The notes: a model not told the origin generated them from the sequence alone. A DNA stretch of 64,000 bases from Pseudomonadota bacterium (GCA_037200975.1 JBBCGI010000001.1:3865716-3929715); one strand, 5' to 3'; numbered from the stretch's first letter, positions 26,636 through 36,436 are shown. Numbers and translations: made by a program.

Positions 26636-26673
26636 CAGTGGTCTCGTGATTGGTTTTGAGCCGCGTTCCTATT

Positions 26674-27147
26674 TCAGCGCGGAATCGGTGGGGCGGCGCG
26701 CTGGAACACCGGCTTGATCGCCAGTCCCGATTGAATGCGGGACACGCCGGGAATACGCGTCAGCACATCGAGCATGAATCGCTGATAACTCGGCAGGTCC
26801 GGCACGACGATGCGCAGCACGTAGTCCGCCTCGCCGGTCATCAGATAACAGCTCATGACCTCGGGCACGTCGGCGATGCGGCGTTCGAAAACTTTCAGCG
26901 TCTCTTCGACCTGCCGTTCGAGCGAGACCCAGACATACATGGTGATGCCGAAGCCCAGCTTCTGTTCATCGAACTGCGCGCTGTAGCCAGTGATGACGCC
27001 ATCGCTCTCCAGTCGTCTGATTCGGCGCAGCGTGGGAGTCAGCGACAGTCCGATCTTCTCGGCCAGGTCGCGCCAGCTGATGCGGCCGTCCTCCGAGAGG
27101 ATCTGCATGATCTTTGCGTCGACCTTGTCCAGTTTTTGTGGCGCCAT
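26674..27147 (-). CDS. Lrp/AsnC family transcriptional regulator
   Basis: A 157-residue protein starting MAPQKLDKVDAKIMQILSED. The N-terminal helix-turn-helix is RISWRDLAEKIGLSLTPTLRR, followed by the ligand-binding RAM domain (VWVSLERQVEETLKVFERRI, then CYLMTGEADYVLRIVVPDL). The family binds DNA as octamers or dimers of dimers and responds to amino acids. It is divergent from metF, with ~135 bp between, so it could control metF-metH. That link is by position only. Confidence 0.9.
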   Translation of the reverse strand: MAPQKLDKVDAKIMQILSEDGRISWRDLAEKIGLSLTPTLRRIRRLESDGVITGYSAQFDEQKLGFGITMYVWVSLERQVEETLKVFERRIADVPEVMSCYLMTGEADYVLRIVVPDLPSYQRFMLDVLTRIPGVSRIQSGLAIKPVFQRAAPPIPR

Positions 27148-27282
27148 GACCGTGATTCCGGCTGAAAGTAGGGCAAACATGCTAAAAGGCGGCCAGAAAT
27201 AGTCAAGGATTGGCGTTAACGCGCTCCGGCTAGTGCGATAAGGTTCGCATCACGTAACTATATGACTGTCATCAGGAATTCC

Positions 27283-28176
27283 ATGTCCCGCTCACGCCCC
27301 GTCTCTGTTTCCTTCGAGTTCTTTCCGCCTGGCGACGACGCCATGGAAAGGACGCTGTGGGAATCCATTCGTTACCTCGAACCGCTGAGCCCGCGCTTCG
27401 TGTCCGTGACTTATGGCGCGGATGGCAGCACGCGGGAACGCACGCACAACGTGGTCTCGCGGGTGCAGAAGGAAACCTCGCTCAATTGCGTTCCGCACCT
27501 CACCTGCATCGGCGCGAGCCGCGGTGAAGTGCTCGACATCGCGCGCATGTATTGGGACCAGGGCATCCGCCATATCGTGGCGCTGCGCGGCGACGCGCCG
27601 ACCGGCACGGTGAAGTATGAGCCGCGCGAAGACGGCTTCGCCTACGCCGCCGATCTCGTGAAGGGCCTCAAGTCTGTCGGCGAATTCGAAATTTCAGTCG
27701 CCGCGTATCCGGAGAAACATCCCGAGGCCGAAAGCGCGGAGCTCGATCTCGACAACCTCAAGCGCAAGATCGACGCCGGCGCCACGCGCGCGATCACGCA
27801 GTTCTTCTACGACACCGAGCTGTACCTGCGTTTCCGCGACAACTGCGCGGCGCGCGGCATCAGCGTGCCGATCGTGCCGGGCATTCTGCCGATTACACGG
27901 TTCCCGCAGGTCACGCGTTTCGCGAAGCGTTGTGGTGCGTCGATCCCCGACTGGCTGGAGCACCGCTTCGACGGTCTCGAGGAGAATCCGGAGACGCGCA
28001 AGCTGATCTCCGCCGCGGTGGCCATCGAGCAGGTGCACATGCTGCAGCGGCACGGCGTGGATCAGTTCCACTTCTACACGCTGAACCGCTCGGAACTGAC
28101 CTACGCCATCTGCCATGCGCTCGGCGTGCGTCCGCACGTTCATGCGGACAAACCGCGGAAGGCTGCGAATGAATAA
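27283..28176 (+). CDS. metF: 5,10-methylenetetrahydrofolate reductase
   Basis: A 297-residue protein matching bacterial MetF length (E. coli 296). It shows [10 protein letters not shown] with the catalytic Glu, [14 protein letters not shown], the FAD/folate-contact region [10 protein letters not shown] and the C-terminal [12 protein letters not shown]. The start at 27283 has an AGGAA site at the proper distance; an ATG 21 bp upstream lacks one. It reduces methylene-THF to methyl-THF, the methyl donor for MetH, and it overlaps metH by 8 bp, so the two steps are coupled in one transcript. Confidence 0.95.
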   Translation: MSRSRPVSVSFEFFPPGDDAMERTLWESIRYLEPLSPRFVSVTYGADGSTRERTHNVVSRVQKETSLNCVPHLTCIGASRGEVLDIARMYWDQGIRHIVALRGDAPTGTVKYEPREDGFAYAADLVKGLKSVGEFEISVAAYPEKHPEAESAELDLDNLKRKIDAGATRAITQFFYDTELYLRFRDNCAARGISVPIVPGILPITRFPQVTRFAKRCGASIPDWLEHRFDGLEENPETRKLISAAVAIEQVHMLQRHGVDQFHFYTLNRSELTYAICHALGVRPHVHADKPRKAANE

Positions 28177-31100
28177 GCCCGCGGCTGAAGGCCAGCGCGC
28201 CGCCGCGCTGCGCCAGTTGTTCGCCGAACGCATCGTCATCCTCGACGGCGCGATGGGCACCATGATCCAGCAGCACAAGCTGGATGAAGCGGCGTTCCGC
28301 GGCGAACGGTTCAAGGACTGGCCGAGCGACCTCAAAGGCTGCAACGATCTGCTGGTACTGACGAAACCCGCGTTGGTCGCTGACATCCATCGCGAGTTCC
28401 TCGAAGCCGGCGCGGACATCGTGGCGACCAACACGTTCAACGCGACCTCACTGTCGCTGGCGGACTATGGCCTCGAAGCGCTGGTCTACGAGCTCAATTT
28501 CGAAGCCGCGAAACTCGCGCGCACCGTCGCCGCGCAGCAATCGGAGAAGTTAGGCCGTACCTGCTACGTGGCGGGTGCGCTGGGGCCGACCAGCCGGACG
28601 GCGTCTATTTCGCCCGACGTGAACGATCCCGGTTTCCGCGCCGTGACGTTCGACCAGCTCGTGGCCACTTACAGCGACGCAACGCGCGGCCTCATCGCCG
28701 GCGGCGCGGACGCCATCCTGATCGAGACCATCTTCGATACGCTCAATGCCAAGGCGGCTATCTACGCCGTGCGTTCGACGCTCGATGCCGAAGGCGTCGA
28801 CCTGCCGATCATCATCTCGGGCACGATCACCGACGCTTCGGGCCGTACCTTATCCGGCCAGACGGTGGAAGCGTTCTGGGCGTCGGTGCGCCATGCCAAG
28901 CCGATCACGATCAGCCTGAACTGCGCTCTCGGCGTCAAGCAGCTGCGCCCGTACGTCGAGGAGCTCTCGCGGCTCGCCGATACGAATGTGGGCGTGTATC
29001 CGAACGCGGGCCTGCCCAATGCGTTTGGCGAATACGACGAAGCGCCGGAAGACACCGCGAAGGTGCTCGGCGAATTGGCGCACGCCGGCCATCTGAATTT
29101 CGTCGGCGGCTGTTGCGGCACGACCCCCGCGCACATCAAGGCGATCGCCGATCGCGTGCGTTGCGAGCCCGTGCGCCAGAAGAAAGAACATGTGCCACGC
29201 CTGGAATTGTCCGGCCTCGAAGCGTTCAACCTGACCGACGACATCCGCTTCGTGAACGTGGGCGAACGCACCAACGTCACGGGTTCGGCCAAGTTCCGCA
29301 AGCTGATCGAAGCCAACGACTATCCGCAGGCGTTGTCGATTGCGCGCCAGCAGGTGGTCGACGGCGCGCAGTTGATCGACGTCAACATGGACGAGGGCAT
29401 GCTCGATTCGGAAGCGGCCATGGTGCGCTTCCTGAATCTCATCGCCGCCGAGCCCGATATCGCACGCGTGCCCGTGATGATCGATTCGTCCAAGTGGACG
29501 GTCATCGAAGCGGGTCTCAAGTGCATCCAGGGCAAGGGCGTGGTGAATTCCATTTCGCTCAAGGAGGGCGAAGAGGCCTTCCTGCTGCATGCGCGCAAGG
29601 TGCAGGCCTACGGCGCCGCGGTGGTCGTCATGGCATTCGACGAGAAGGGCCAGGCGGACACCATCACGCGCAAGATCGAGATCTGCGAGCGCAGCTACAA
29701 ACTACTGGTGGGGAAGCTGGACTTTCCGCCCGAAGACATCATTTTCGATCCGAACATCTTTGCGATCGCCACCGGCATCGAAGAGCACAACAACTACGGC
29801 CTGGATTTCATCGAGGCCACGCGCGAGATCCGCAAGCGTTGCCCGCATTCGCACATCTCGGGCGGTGTGAGCAACGTGTCGTTCTCGTTCCGCGGCAATG
29901 AGCCCGTGCGCCAGGCCATGCACTCGGTGTTCCTGTATCACGCGATCCAGGCGGGCATGGATTTCGGCATCGTGAATGCCGGCCAGCTCGCCGTGTACGA
30001 CGACATTCCGAAAGACCTGCGTGAGCGCGTCGAGGACGTGATCCTCAATCGGCGCCCCGACGCGTCGGAGCGCCTGCTCGAGATTGCCGTCAACTACAAA
30101 GACGGTGGTGCGCGCGAGCGCAAGGAAGATCTCGCCTGGCGGCAGTTGCCGGTCAAGGAGCGGCTGAGCCACGCGCTGGTTTCGGGCAACGATCAATTCA
30201 TCATCGAAGACACGGAAGAGGCGCGGCTGGCATCGGAGCATCCGCTGCATGTCATCGAAGGCCCGTTGATGGAAGGCATGAACGTGGTCGGCGACTTGTT
30301 CGGGTCGGGCAAAATGTTCCTGCCGCAGGTGGTGAAATCCGCGCGTGTCATGAAGAAGGCGGTGGCGCATCTCATTCCGTTCATCGAGGCGCTGGCCGAC
30401 GGCGTGCAGAAGACCAATGGCACGGTGGTGTTGGCCACCGTGAAGGGAGACGTGCACGACATCGGCAAGAACATCGTCGGCGTCGTGCTCCAGTGCAACA
30501 ACTTCGCGATCGTGGATCTGGGCGTCATGGTCTCCTGCGACAAGATTCTCGATACCGCGGAGAGGCTGGGCGCGGACATGGTGGGGTTGTCAGGCCTCAT
30601 CACGCCGTCGCTGGAAGAGATGAGCCATGTCGCGAGCGAGATGCAGCGGCGCGGGTTCAAGGTGCCGCTGTTGATCGGTGGCGCGACCACGTCGCCCGCC
30701 CATACCGCGGTCAAGATCGATCCCAACTACGAAGGGCCGGTTGTCTACGTGAAGGATGCCTCGCGTGCCGTGGGCGTGTGCCGGCAGCTGGTCACGCCGG
30801 AAATGAAGCCTGCGTACGTCGCCGAGGTGAAGGCTGAGAACATCCGCCGCCGCGAGCAACACGCCGGCAAGAAGATCAAGGGCGCGCAACTTACGCTCGG
30901 CCAGGCGCGCGCGAACCGTTTCAGTTGCGACTGGGCTAACTACAACCCGCCGGTGCCGCGTTTCCTCGGCGCCAAGGTGTTCGAAGATGTGCCGCTGAGC
31001 GCGTTGACGCCCTATATCGACTGGATGCCGTTCTTCAATGCCTGGGAGTTCACCGGCAGGTTTCCGGACGTGTTGAGCGATCCGCTGCGCGGTCCTGCGG

Positions 31101-31894
31101 CGACCTCGCTGTACAAGGATGCGCAGGAGATGCTTGCGACCATCGTGCGCGAGCACTGGCTGCAGGCGCGCGCCGTGGTCGGGTTCTTTCCGTGCAACAG
31201 CGTCGATGAAGAGATCGAGGTGTACAGCGACGCGACCCGTTCGCGTGTGTTGCATCGGCTGCATCACCTGCGCCAGCAGAAGGGCAAACCGTCCGGCCAG
31301 CCGCACTATGCGTTGTCGGATTTCATCGCACCGAAGGATTCGGGCAAGGTCGACTACATCGGCGCGTTCGCGGTGACGGCCGGCGTCGGCATCGAGAAAC
31401 ATCTCGAACGGTTTGCCAAGGCGCATGACGACTACAACGACATCCTGTTGAAGTCGCTCGCGGATCGCCTGGCCGAGGCGTCAGCCGAAGCGCTGCACCT
31501 GCGCGTGCGCCGCGAACTGTGGGGTTATGCGCCGGAAGAGCGTCTGACCAACGAACAGCTGATCCAGGAAGTGTATCGGGGCATCCGGCCCGCGCCGGGG
31601 TATCCCGCCTGCCCGGATCACACGGAGAAAGGCACGTTGTGGCAGATGCTGGATGTCGAGCGGGCCGTGGGGATCCAGATCACCGAGAGTTACGCGATGT
31701 ATCCGACCGCCGCAGTGAGCGGCTGGTATTTCGCGAACCCTGAGTCGAAGTATTTCGCCGTCGGCCCGATCGACCTCGACCAGATGCAGCACTACGCCGC
31801 GCGCAAGGGCTGGTCCGCCGCCGAGGCGCGCAAGTGGCTGATCTCGAATCTGGAATCAAGAGTGACCGCCGATCCGCACGACGAAGCGGCGTAG
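28169..31894 (+). CDS. metH: Cobalamin-dependent methionine synthase
   Basis: A 1241-residue protein (E. coli MetH 1227). The homocysteine domain has [11 protein letters not shown] and the zinc ligands Cys252 (NCALGV) and Cys315-Cys316 (GGCCGTTP). The pterin domain has [13 protein letters not shown]. The B12 cap and Rossmann domain has the cobalt-ligating His763 in [11 protein letters not shown]. The activation domain ends with [14 protein letters not shown] and [12 protein letters not shown], which bind SAM for reactivation. All four modules are intact. It transfers the methyl of methyl-THF via cobalamin to homocysteine. Its start overlaps metF, and its stop abuts the left arm of a 42-bp inverted repeat. 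Confidence 0.97.
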   Translation: MNKPAAEGQRAAALRQLFAERIVILDGAMGTMIQQHKLDEAAFRGERFKDWPSDLKGCNDLLVLTKPALVADIHREFLEAGADIVATNTFNATSLSLADYGLEALVYELNFEAAKLARTVAAQQSEKLGRTCYVAGALGPTSRTASISPDVNDPGFRAVTFDQLVATYSDATRGLIAGGADAILIETIFDTLNAKAAIYAVRSTLDAEGVDLPIIISGTITDASGRTLSGQTVEAFWASVRHAKPITISLNCALGVKQLRPYVEELSRLADTNVGVYPNAGLPNAFGEYDEAPEDTAKVLGELAHAGHLNFVGGCCGTTPAHIKAIADRVRCEPVRQKKEHVPRLELSGLEAFNLTDDIRFVNVGERTNVTGSAKFRKLIEANDYPQALSIARQQVVDGAQLIDVNMDEGMLDSEAAMVRFLNLIAAEPDIARVPVMIDSSKWTVIEAGLKCIQGKGVVNSISLKEGEEAFLLHARKVQAYGAAVVVMAFDEKGQADTITRKIEICERSYKLLVGKLDFPPEDIIFDPNIFAIATGIEEHNNYGLDFIEATREIRKRCPHSHISGGVSNVSFSFRGNEPVRQAMHSVFLYHAIQAGMDFGIVNAGQLAVYDDIPKDLRERVEDVILNRRPDASERLLEIAVNYKDGGARERKEDLAWRQLPVKERLSHALVSGNDQFIIEDTEEARLASEHPLHVIEGPLMEGMNVVGDLFGSGKMFLPQVVKSARVMKKAVAHLIPFIEALADGVQKTNGTVVLATVKGDVHDIGKNIVGVVLQCNNFAIVDLGVMVSCDKILDTAERLGADMVGLSGLITPSLEEMSHVASEMQRRGFKVPLLIGGATTSPAHTAVKIDPNYEGPVVYVKDASRAVGVCRQLVTPEMKPAYVAEVKAENIRRREQHAGKKIKGAQLTLGQARANRFSCDWANYNPPVPRFLGAKVFEDVPLSALTPYIDWMPFFNAWEFTGRFPDVLSDPLRGPAATSLYKDAQEMLATIVREHWLQARAVVGFFPCNSVDEEIEVYSDATRSRVLHRLHHLRQQKGKPSGQPHYALSDFIAPKDSGKVDYIGAFAVTAGVGIEKHLERFAKAHDDYNDILLKSLADRLAEASAEALHLRVRRELWGYAPEERLTNEQLIQEVYRGIRPAPGYPACPDHTEKGTLWQMLDVERAVGIQITESYAMYPTAAVSGWYFANPESKYFAVGPIDLDQMQHYAARKGWSAAEARKWLISNLESRVTADPHDEAA

Positions 31895-32007
31895 GTGCCG
31901 TTTAAGGTGCCGGGTGGGGAAAGTGGGGAAAGCGCCCGTTCGGCCAGGTCGTGCGAGAACCGGGCGCGCTTTCCCCACTTTCCCCACCCGGCACCTTAAA
32001 CGGCACC
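31894..32007. terminator. Long inverted repeat between convergent metH and ABC gene
   Basis: Two perfect 42-bp arms (31894-31935 and 31966-32007) with a 30-base loop. The left arm starts at the last base of the metH stop; the right arm contains the stop of the convergent ABC ATPase gene. Both arms carry the direct motif GGTGCCGGGTGGGG. It should fold into a very stable hairpin in either transcript, so a bidirectional terminator is the simplest role. The arm length far exceeds an ordinary terminator, which suggests an inserted palindromic element. Confidence 0.75.
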
Positions 32008-32730
32008 ACTCCGCCGCGTCAGCGGCATGTCGTAGGTGACATTCGCCCCGTACCGTTCCGGCGACTGGGGATCGTGACGCAGCTTGTCGAAGGTGAGCAG
32101 ACGGGTGCCCAGCATGAAGCTCTCCTGGATGTCGTGCGACACCATGAAGATCGTCATGCGGTTATCGGACCACAGTTTCAGGATCAGCTCGTGCATGTCC
32201 GAGGTGACGCCCGGATCGAGCGCGCCGAAGGGCTCATCCAGCAGCAGGATCTTGGGTTTGCAGATCACGGCCTGCGCGATCGACAGGCGCTGCTGCATGC
32301 CGCCGGACAACTGCGCGGGATAACGATCGCGCGCGGGCGCGAGTCCGACTGAGTTCAGCATTTCCAGCGCCGAGTCGCGTGCCGCACGCCGCGCGCTGCC
32401 GAACAACCTGCCCATGAACTTCGAGCGCTGCAGCTCGAGACCCAGCATCACGTTCTCGAGCACCGTCAGATGCGGGAACGACGAGTAACGTTGAAACACC
32501 ACGCCTCGCGCCGGATCGGGCTCGGGACGGATCGGAACTCCATCGATGAGGATCTGCCCGCGCGACGGCTGCTCCATGCCGAGCAACATCTTGAGAAACG
32601 TGGTCTTGCCGCAGCCGGACGCCCCGACAATCGTCACGAACTCGTGATCGGCGATTTCGAGCCGCAGGTTTTCGAGCACGACCTGGGCCCCGTATTCCTT
32701 CCAGACGTTTCGAATGGAGACCGTGGCCAC
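31996..32730 (-). CDS. ABC transporter ATP-binding protein (NitT/TauT type), guanidine locus
   Basis: A 244-residue ATPase starting at GTG. Walker A is GASGCGKTTFLK, the Q-loop lies in VVFQRYSSFPHLTV, the signature is QLSGGMQQRL, Walker B is ILLLDEPFGALD and the switch is VSHDI. This subfamily drives import of taurine, nitrate, sulfonates and, in guanidine loci, guanidine-type cations. Its start is adjacent to the stop of the permease gene. Its stop codon lies within the right arm of the long inverted repeat. Expression should depend on the guanidine-I riboswitch upstream of the binding-protein gene. Confidence 0.9.
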   Translation of the reverse strand: MATVSIRNVWKEYGAQVVLENLRLEIADHEFVTIVGASGCGKTTFLKMLLGMEQPSRGQILIDGVPIRPEPDPARGVVFQRYSSFPHLTVLENVMLGLELQRSKFMGRLFGSARRAARDSALEMLNSVGLAPARDRYPAQLSGGMQQRLSIAQAVICKPKILLLDEPFGALDPGVTSDMHELILKLWSDNRMTIFMVSHDIQESFMLGTRLLTFDKLRHDPQSPERYGANVTYDMPLTRRSGAV

Positions 32731-33546
32731 CTATTGCCCCGGCTCGGCCCAGCGAAAGGCGCGTGAGCGCAGCAGCCGCAACAACGCATCCGTTCCGACG
32801 GCTAACAACGTGATCCACAACACGTATGGCAGGATCACGTCCATCGCCAGATAGCGCCGCACCAGGAAGATCCGGTAGCCGAGACCTTCGGTGGCCGCGA
32901 TGGCTTCCGCCGCAATCAGGAACAACCAGGTCGAACCCATCGACAGCCGCAGCGAATCGATGAGCCGCGGCCACATCTGCGGCAACACCACGCGCAGCAC
33001 GATGTGCCAGGTAGATGCCCCCAGCGTCTGCGCCTTGATCAGCTGCTCCTTCGGCAGCTCGCCGACGCGTAATGCCAGGTCCCGCGCGATGCAAGGCGCC
33101 GTGCCGATCACGATCAACGCAACCTTCGACGTTTCCTCGAGCCCCAGCACGATGAACAGGATGGGCAACACGGCCAGCGGCGGAATCATCGCCGCCGTCG
33201 AGAGCAGCGGCGACAGCAACGCGCGCAGGCGCGGCACGACGCCGATCGCAAGCGCCAGAGCCAGTGCGCTGCTGGCCGAGATCAACAGTGCGATGCCGAT
33301 ACGCCGCACGCTGGCCCAGGTGTCCACCCAGAAGAGCACATGGCCACTGCGTTTATCTGCTTCGAAGGCGTAGTTGTGAAACGTGTCGGCGATGGTGCCG
33401 AGCGCGGGCAACAACTTGTCGTTGGGATTTTCGGCCAGCCGCAGGTGCGATGCGATCACGTAGATGAACAGCAACGCCACGAAGGGCAGTACACCCAGGG
33501 CGATGCTCGTGCCTCGCCCGGGGTGCTGGTTGATCAGTCGCCGCAC
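32731..33546 (-). CDS. ABC transporter permease (NitT/TauT type), guanidine locus
   Basis: A 271-residue membrane protein starting at GTG, with about six transmembrane helices. The permease EAA-type loop is present as QTLGASTWHIVLRVVLPQMW, which contacts the ATPase. It is the inner-membrane channel of the importer and lies between the ATPase and binding-protein genes (12 bp after the latter). Confidence 0.9.
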   Translation of the reverse strand: MRRLINQHPGRGTSIALGVLPFVALLFIYVIASHLRLAENPNDKLLPALGTIADTFHNYAFEADKRSGHVLFWVDTWASVRRIGIALLISASSALALALAIGVVPRLRALLSPLLSTAAMIPPLAVLPILFIVLGLEETSKVALIVIGTAPCIARDLALRVGELPKEQLIKAQTLGASTWHIVLRVVLPQMWPRLIDSLRLSMGSTWLFLIAAEAIAATEGLGYRIFLVRRYLAMDVILPYVLWITLLAVGTDALLRLLRSRAFRWAEPGQ

Positions 33547-33558
33547 GGAATCGTGCGA

Positions 33559-34662
33559 TCAGAGCTTGCCGTCAGCCGCCAGCTTCATGTACGTCGGATC
33601 GAAGCGCATCTTGACGTTGGCCTTGTCGCCGAGCGACGCACCCGCCGGGAATTCGATTCCCACCGCGTCCACGGTCTTCGCGCCTTCACCCAACAAGCCG
33701 TGATCGAACGAGAACTTGCGCACCAGGTCCATCTTCTTCACGAGGTCCGGGCTGGTGGTCGCCGCGACCGCGCTGACCGGGGTCGCATACAGGTAGGTAG
33801 TCGCGAGCTGGCCCTTGAAGCCGGCCAGATCGGTGCCGGACGCCTTGGCCATCGACGTGAGCGCGGCGGTCGCCTTCGCATCCTTTGCCTGCATCACGGC
33901 CAGCGTCTCGTACCACGCGCCGACCAGGGCCTTGCCCAGCTTGGGATTGGCCTTGAGCGTCGCGGTGTTCACGACCATGAGATCGAGGATCTCGCCAGGA
34001 GTCTTGCTCGAATCGAACACCAGCGTGGTTTTCGGCATCGCGGCGACTTCGGCCAGCTGCGGCTTCCAGGTGACGGTGGCCGTGACACCGGGCGTCGCAA
34101 ACGCGCCGACGATATCGGCGTCCGACGTATTCACCACCTTGATGTCCTTCTCGGCCAGCCCGACCGAACTCAGGCCGCGCGCGAGCAGATAGTGGGATAC
34201 GGATAGTTCGACGAGATTGACCGACTGACCCTTGATGTCGGCGAGCTTCTTGCCTGCGCCCTTGAGGACGACACCGTCGTTGCCATTCGAGTAGTCGCCG
34301 ACGATCAGCGCGGTGGAGTCGACGCCGCCCGCGGACGGGATGGTCAACATGTCCATGTTGGTCATGACGCAGCCGTCGAACTTGCCGGCCGTGTACTGGT
34401 TGATCGACTCGACGTAGTCATTGATCTGCGTCAGTTCGATCTTGATGCCGTATTTGTCGGCCCACTTCTTGAGAATGCCGCTCTGGTTGGCGTAGTCCCA
34501 TGGCATCCAGCCGACGTAGATGCTCCAGGCGACTTTGAAACTGGTTTTTTCCGCCGCTTTGGCGGGTTGCATCGCAAGAACCGCGATGCAGACGATCGTG
34601 AAGGTCAGAAGCGTTCGCGTCAGCAGGCGTGCCGACGCGACCGAAGAGTGGATCAGGCGCAT
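33559..34662 (-). CDS. ABC transporter substrate-binding protein, probable guanidine importer
   Basis: A 367-residue periplasmic protein with a signal peptide (~1-36, ending KAA). It belongs to the NMT1/TauA-like binding-protein fold (WSIYVGWMPWDYANQSGIL, IELTQINDYVESINQYTAG). The start at 34662 has a strong GGGAGA site; longer frames upstream run through the riboswitch. In guanidine or urea-carboxylase loci this component is annotated as urea/guanidine ABC transporter substrate-binding protein. Ligand specificity is inferred from the riboswitch and the divergent catabolic genes. Confidence 0.88.
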   Translation of the reverse strand: MRLIHSSVASARLLTRTLLTFTIVCIAVLAMQPAKAAEKTSFKVAWSIYVGWMPWDYANQSGILKKWADKYGIKIELTQINDYVESINQYTAGKFDGCVMTNMDMLTIPSAGGVDSTALIVGDYSNGNDGVVLKGAGKKLADIKGQSVNLVELSVSHYLLARGLSSVGLAEKDIKVVNTSDADIVGAFATPGVTATVTWKPQLAEVAAMPKTTLVFDSSKTPGEILDLMVVNTATLKANPKLGKALVGAWYETLAVMQAKDAKATAALTSMAKASGTDLAGFKGQLATTYLYATPVSAVAATTSPDLVKKMDLVRKFSFDHGLLGEGAKTVDAVGIEFPAGASLGDKANVKMRFDPTYMKLAADGKL

Positions 34663-34690
34663 GAGAGTCTCCCGTGTTGTTAGTGCATCA

Positions 34691-34799
34691 GGCATCTCCC
34701 GGGCTTTTGTCCCGCCGTGTATCCCCGGCACAGCTTGGCGTACCACTGGATTGCGTCTCTCGGACCAGCGTCGATGACTCGACCGGAACCCTAGGCGCA
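34691..34799 (-). promoter_or_regulatory. Guanidine-I (ykkC) riboswitch
   Basis: Read on the minus strand, the region contains the hallmark blocks of the ykkC class in order: CTAGGGTTCCGG (34794-34783), CTGGTCCGAGAGACGCA (about 34767-34751), ACACGGCGGGAC and then AAAAGCCCGGGAGA (34719-34695). It lies 30-140 bases upstream of the substrate-binding-protein ATG, where it would switch on the importer operon when guanidine is present. The match is to the conserved core; the expression platform is not obvious, but the downstream GGGAGA ribosome-binding site resembles the aptamer's own GGGAGA end. Confidence 0.93.
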
Positions 34800-35011
34800 C
34801 ATTACTGGCCTTGGTTTTTGCAAGAGATGTGCCGCGGCACTTCGGCCGCGCCGGACTGCTCGATGTCGGGAAGAGGTGCTTTGCTGCACCATGCGCAAGC
34901 AGCGGCGCTAACAAGCGCACGAATAGAGGGCGGCTTCGCGCCCGAATCCTTTGCCCGCGTTCGGGGCGTGTGTGCTCGTGCTGGTACATACCTTGCACCA
35001 CGCCAATCCGC
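34800..35011. other. Divergent promoter region of the guanidine locus
   Basis: About 210 bp between the riboswitch of the importer operon and the first catabolic gene. I see no second ykkC-type aptamer on the plus strand. An 8-bp GC hairpin (GGGCGGCTTCGCGCCC) lies near 34931. A promoter for the rightward operon must lie here, but no confident -35/-10 pair is visible. Confidence 0.35.
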
Positions 35012-35719
35012 ATGACGCTGTTGTGGGAAGAAGAAATCGCGGGCGGCTCGCACTGGTCGGGGGTCATACGCCGTGGCGTGGTGCTGCGCCTGACCGCGGC
35101 CGCCGCCGACGCCAATGTCGCCGCGCTCTTCTTCAATCGCGAGCAACCGCTCGAGCGCTACAACATGGCCGATACGCTCAAGGCGCAGCACACGGCGCAT
35201 CTGACCACCGGATGCGTTTGTTACACGGACATGGGCAGGATCGTCTGTTCGATCGTCGCCGACAGCTGCGGCTGGCACGATCCGCTGTGCGGACTCACCG
35301 ACGACGCCCTGATCGCGGCAAGGTACGGCGCCACGCGATTCCAGGAGCAACGCAACGCGCGGTACGTCAGCGGCCGGCAAGCGATGCTGGTCGAGCTGGG
35401 CAAGTTCGGCCTCGGCGAACGCGATCTGGTCGCCAACATCAACTTTTTCAGCAAGGTAGTTGCCGATGAAAGCGGCGCGCTGAGTCTTGTGCCCGGTCAC
35501 GCGAAGGCCGGCGACTTCGTCGATCTGCGCTTCGAGATGGACGCGCTGGTGTTGCTGCACGCCGGTCCGCACCCGCTCGACTCCGGCGGCGCGTATGCGC
35601 CTTCCGCCATATCGCTGCGGGCCAGTCGCGGTGAAGCACCGGCGGCGGACGATGCCTGCCGCGTGCGTTGTCCGGAGAACACGCGCGGATTCATCAACAC
35701 GGAAAGATCGTACGCATGA
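35012..35719 (+). CDS. Urea-carboxylase-associated protein, probable carboxyguanidine deiminase subunit 1
   Basis: A 235-residue DUF1989-type protein (UAAP1 group). It starts MTLLWEEEIAGGSHW and contains HLTTGCVCYTDMGRIVCS and the GWHDPLCG motif. Where the partner protein has the cysteine motif [10 protein letters not shown], this one has HAGPHPLDSGG. That suggests it is the non-catalytic or differently catalytic half of a heteromer. In guanidine degradation two such proteins together convert carboxyguanidine to allophanate. The ATGA overlap with the next gene supports a stoichiometric complex. Confidence 0.85.
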   Translation: MTLLWEEEIAGGSHWSGVIRRGVVLRLTAAAADANVAALFFNREQPLERYNMADTLKAQHTAHLTTGCVCYTDMGRIVCSIVADSCGWHDPLCGLTDDALIAARYGATRFQEQRNARYVSGRQAMLVELGKFGLGERDLVANINFFSKVVADESGALSLVPGHAKAGDFVDLRFEMDALVLLHAGPHPLDSGGAYAPSAISLRASRGEAPAADDACRVRCPENTRGFINTERSYA

Positions 35720-36345
35720 TGAAGACCGCGTCGGGCGCGACCTTCGACACCGTGGTTCCGGCTGGCGAACCGTGGATGGGAACCGTGGTGCGAGGCCAGC
35801 GCCTTCGCATCGTCGATCTCGAAGGCAACCAGGCGGTCGACACGCTCTTCTACAACGCGCGGGACACCGCCGAACACTACAGCGCACAGAACACCATCCA
35901 GGCGCAGCGCGGCATCTACCTCACGACCGGGACGGTGCTGCTGTCCAATCGCGGCCGGCCCATGCTGCATATAGAAGAGGACACCTGCGGGCGCCACGAC
36001 ACCCTCGGCGGCGCCTGTTCGGCCGAGAGCAACACGGTGCGCTATGCGCTCGAAAAGCGCTCCATGCACAATTGTCGCGACAGCTTCCTGCTGGCGCTGG
36101 CCACGCACGAGCAAGGCCTGACGAAACGGGATCTGCCGTCCAACATCAACTTCTTCATGAACGTGCCGGTCACCCCGGAAGGGCAGCTACGTTTTGCCGA
36201 CGGCGTCTCCGCCGCCGGCCGCCACGTGCAGTTGCGCGCGTTGATGGATACGCTGGTACTGATTTCGAATTGTCCGCAACTCAACAATCCCTGCAACGCC
36301 TACAATCCGACTCCGATCCGAGTCATGACCTGGGAGAGCGCTTGA
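35716..36345 (+). CDS. Urea-carboxylase-associated protein, probable carboxyguanidine deiminase subunit 2
   Basis: A 209-residue DUF1989-type protein (UAAP2 group). It has [20 protein letters not shown], the [12 protein letters not shown] zinc/active-site-like motif and the conserved C-terminal [19 protein letters not shown] with two cysteines. Together with the preceding subunit it would remove ammonia from carboxyguanidine, giving allophanate. It ends 91 bp before the carboxylase gene, and that gap holds a guanidine-II riboswitch. Confidence 0.87.
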   Translation: MMKTASGATFDTVVPAGEPWMGTVVRGQRLRIVDLEGNQAVDTLFYNARDTAEHYSAQNTIQAQRGIYLTTGTVLLSNRGRPMLHIEEDTCGRHDTLGGACSAESNTVRYALEKRSMHNCRDSFLLALATHEQGLTKRDLPSNINFFMNVPVTPEGQLRFADGVSAAGRHVQLRALMDTLVLISNCPQLNNPCNAYNPTPIRVMTWESA

Positions 36346-36358
36346 ACGCGCGCTCCCG

Positions 36359-36409
36359 CCAGCGGGACGACCTGTCTGGAATCTCCGTCACCGCCGGGAC
36401 GACCTGGCG
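36359..36409 (+). promoter_or_regulatory. Guanidine-II (mini-ykkC) riboswitch
   Basis: Two hairpins with identical ACGA tetraloops flanked by GGG and CC lie in tandem. P1 spans 36359-36379 (CCAGCGGG, loop ACGA, CCTG, bulged T, CTGG). P2 spans 36392-36409 (CGCCGGG, loop ACGA, CCTGGCG). The linker is 12 bases. Paired hairpins with ACGR loops are the definition of the mini-ykkC class, which binds guanidine. The element sits 28 bases upstream of the carboxylase ATG; a following CACCCCGAAGGGTGG segment could pair with or expose the AAGGGTGGA ribosome-binding site. Confidence 0.85.
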
Positions 36410-36436
36410 CAGCACCCCGAAGGGTGGACCTGCGCA

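Noticed and set aside
27148-27282. SAM or SAH riboswitch before metF
   Set aside because: I could not recognise the conserved cores of these classes in the ~135 bp; a covariance-model search would settle it.
34800-35011. Second guanidine riboswitch in front of the first catabolic gene
   Set aside because: Neither the ykkC core nor paired ACGR hairpins are found on the plus strand in this gap; only GC-rich hairpins are visible.
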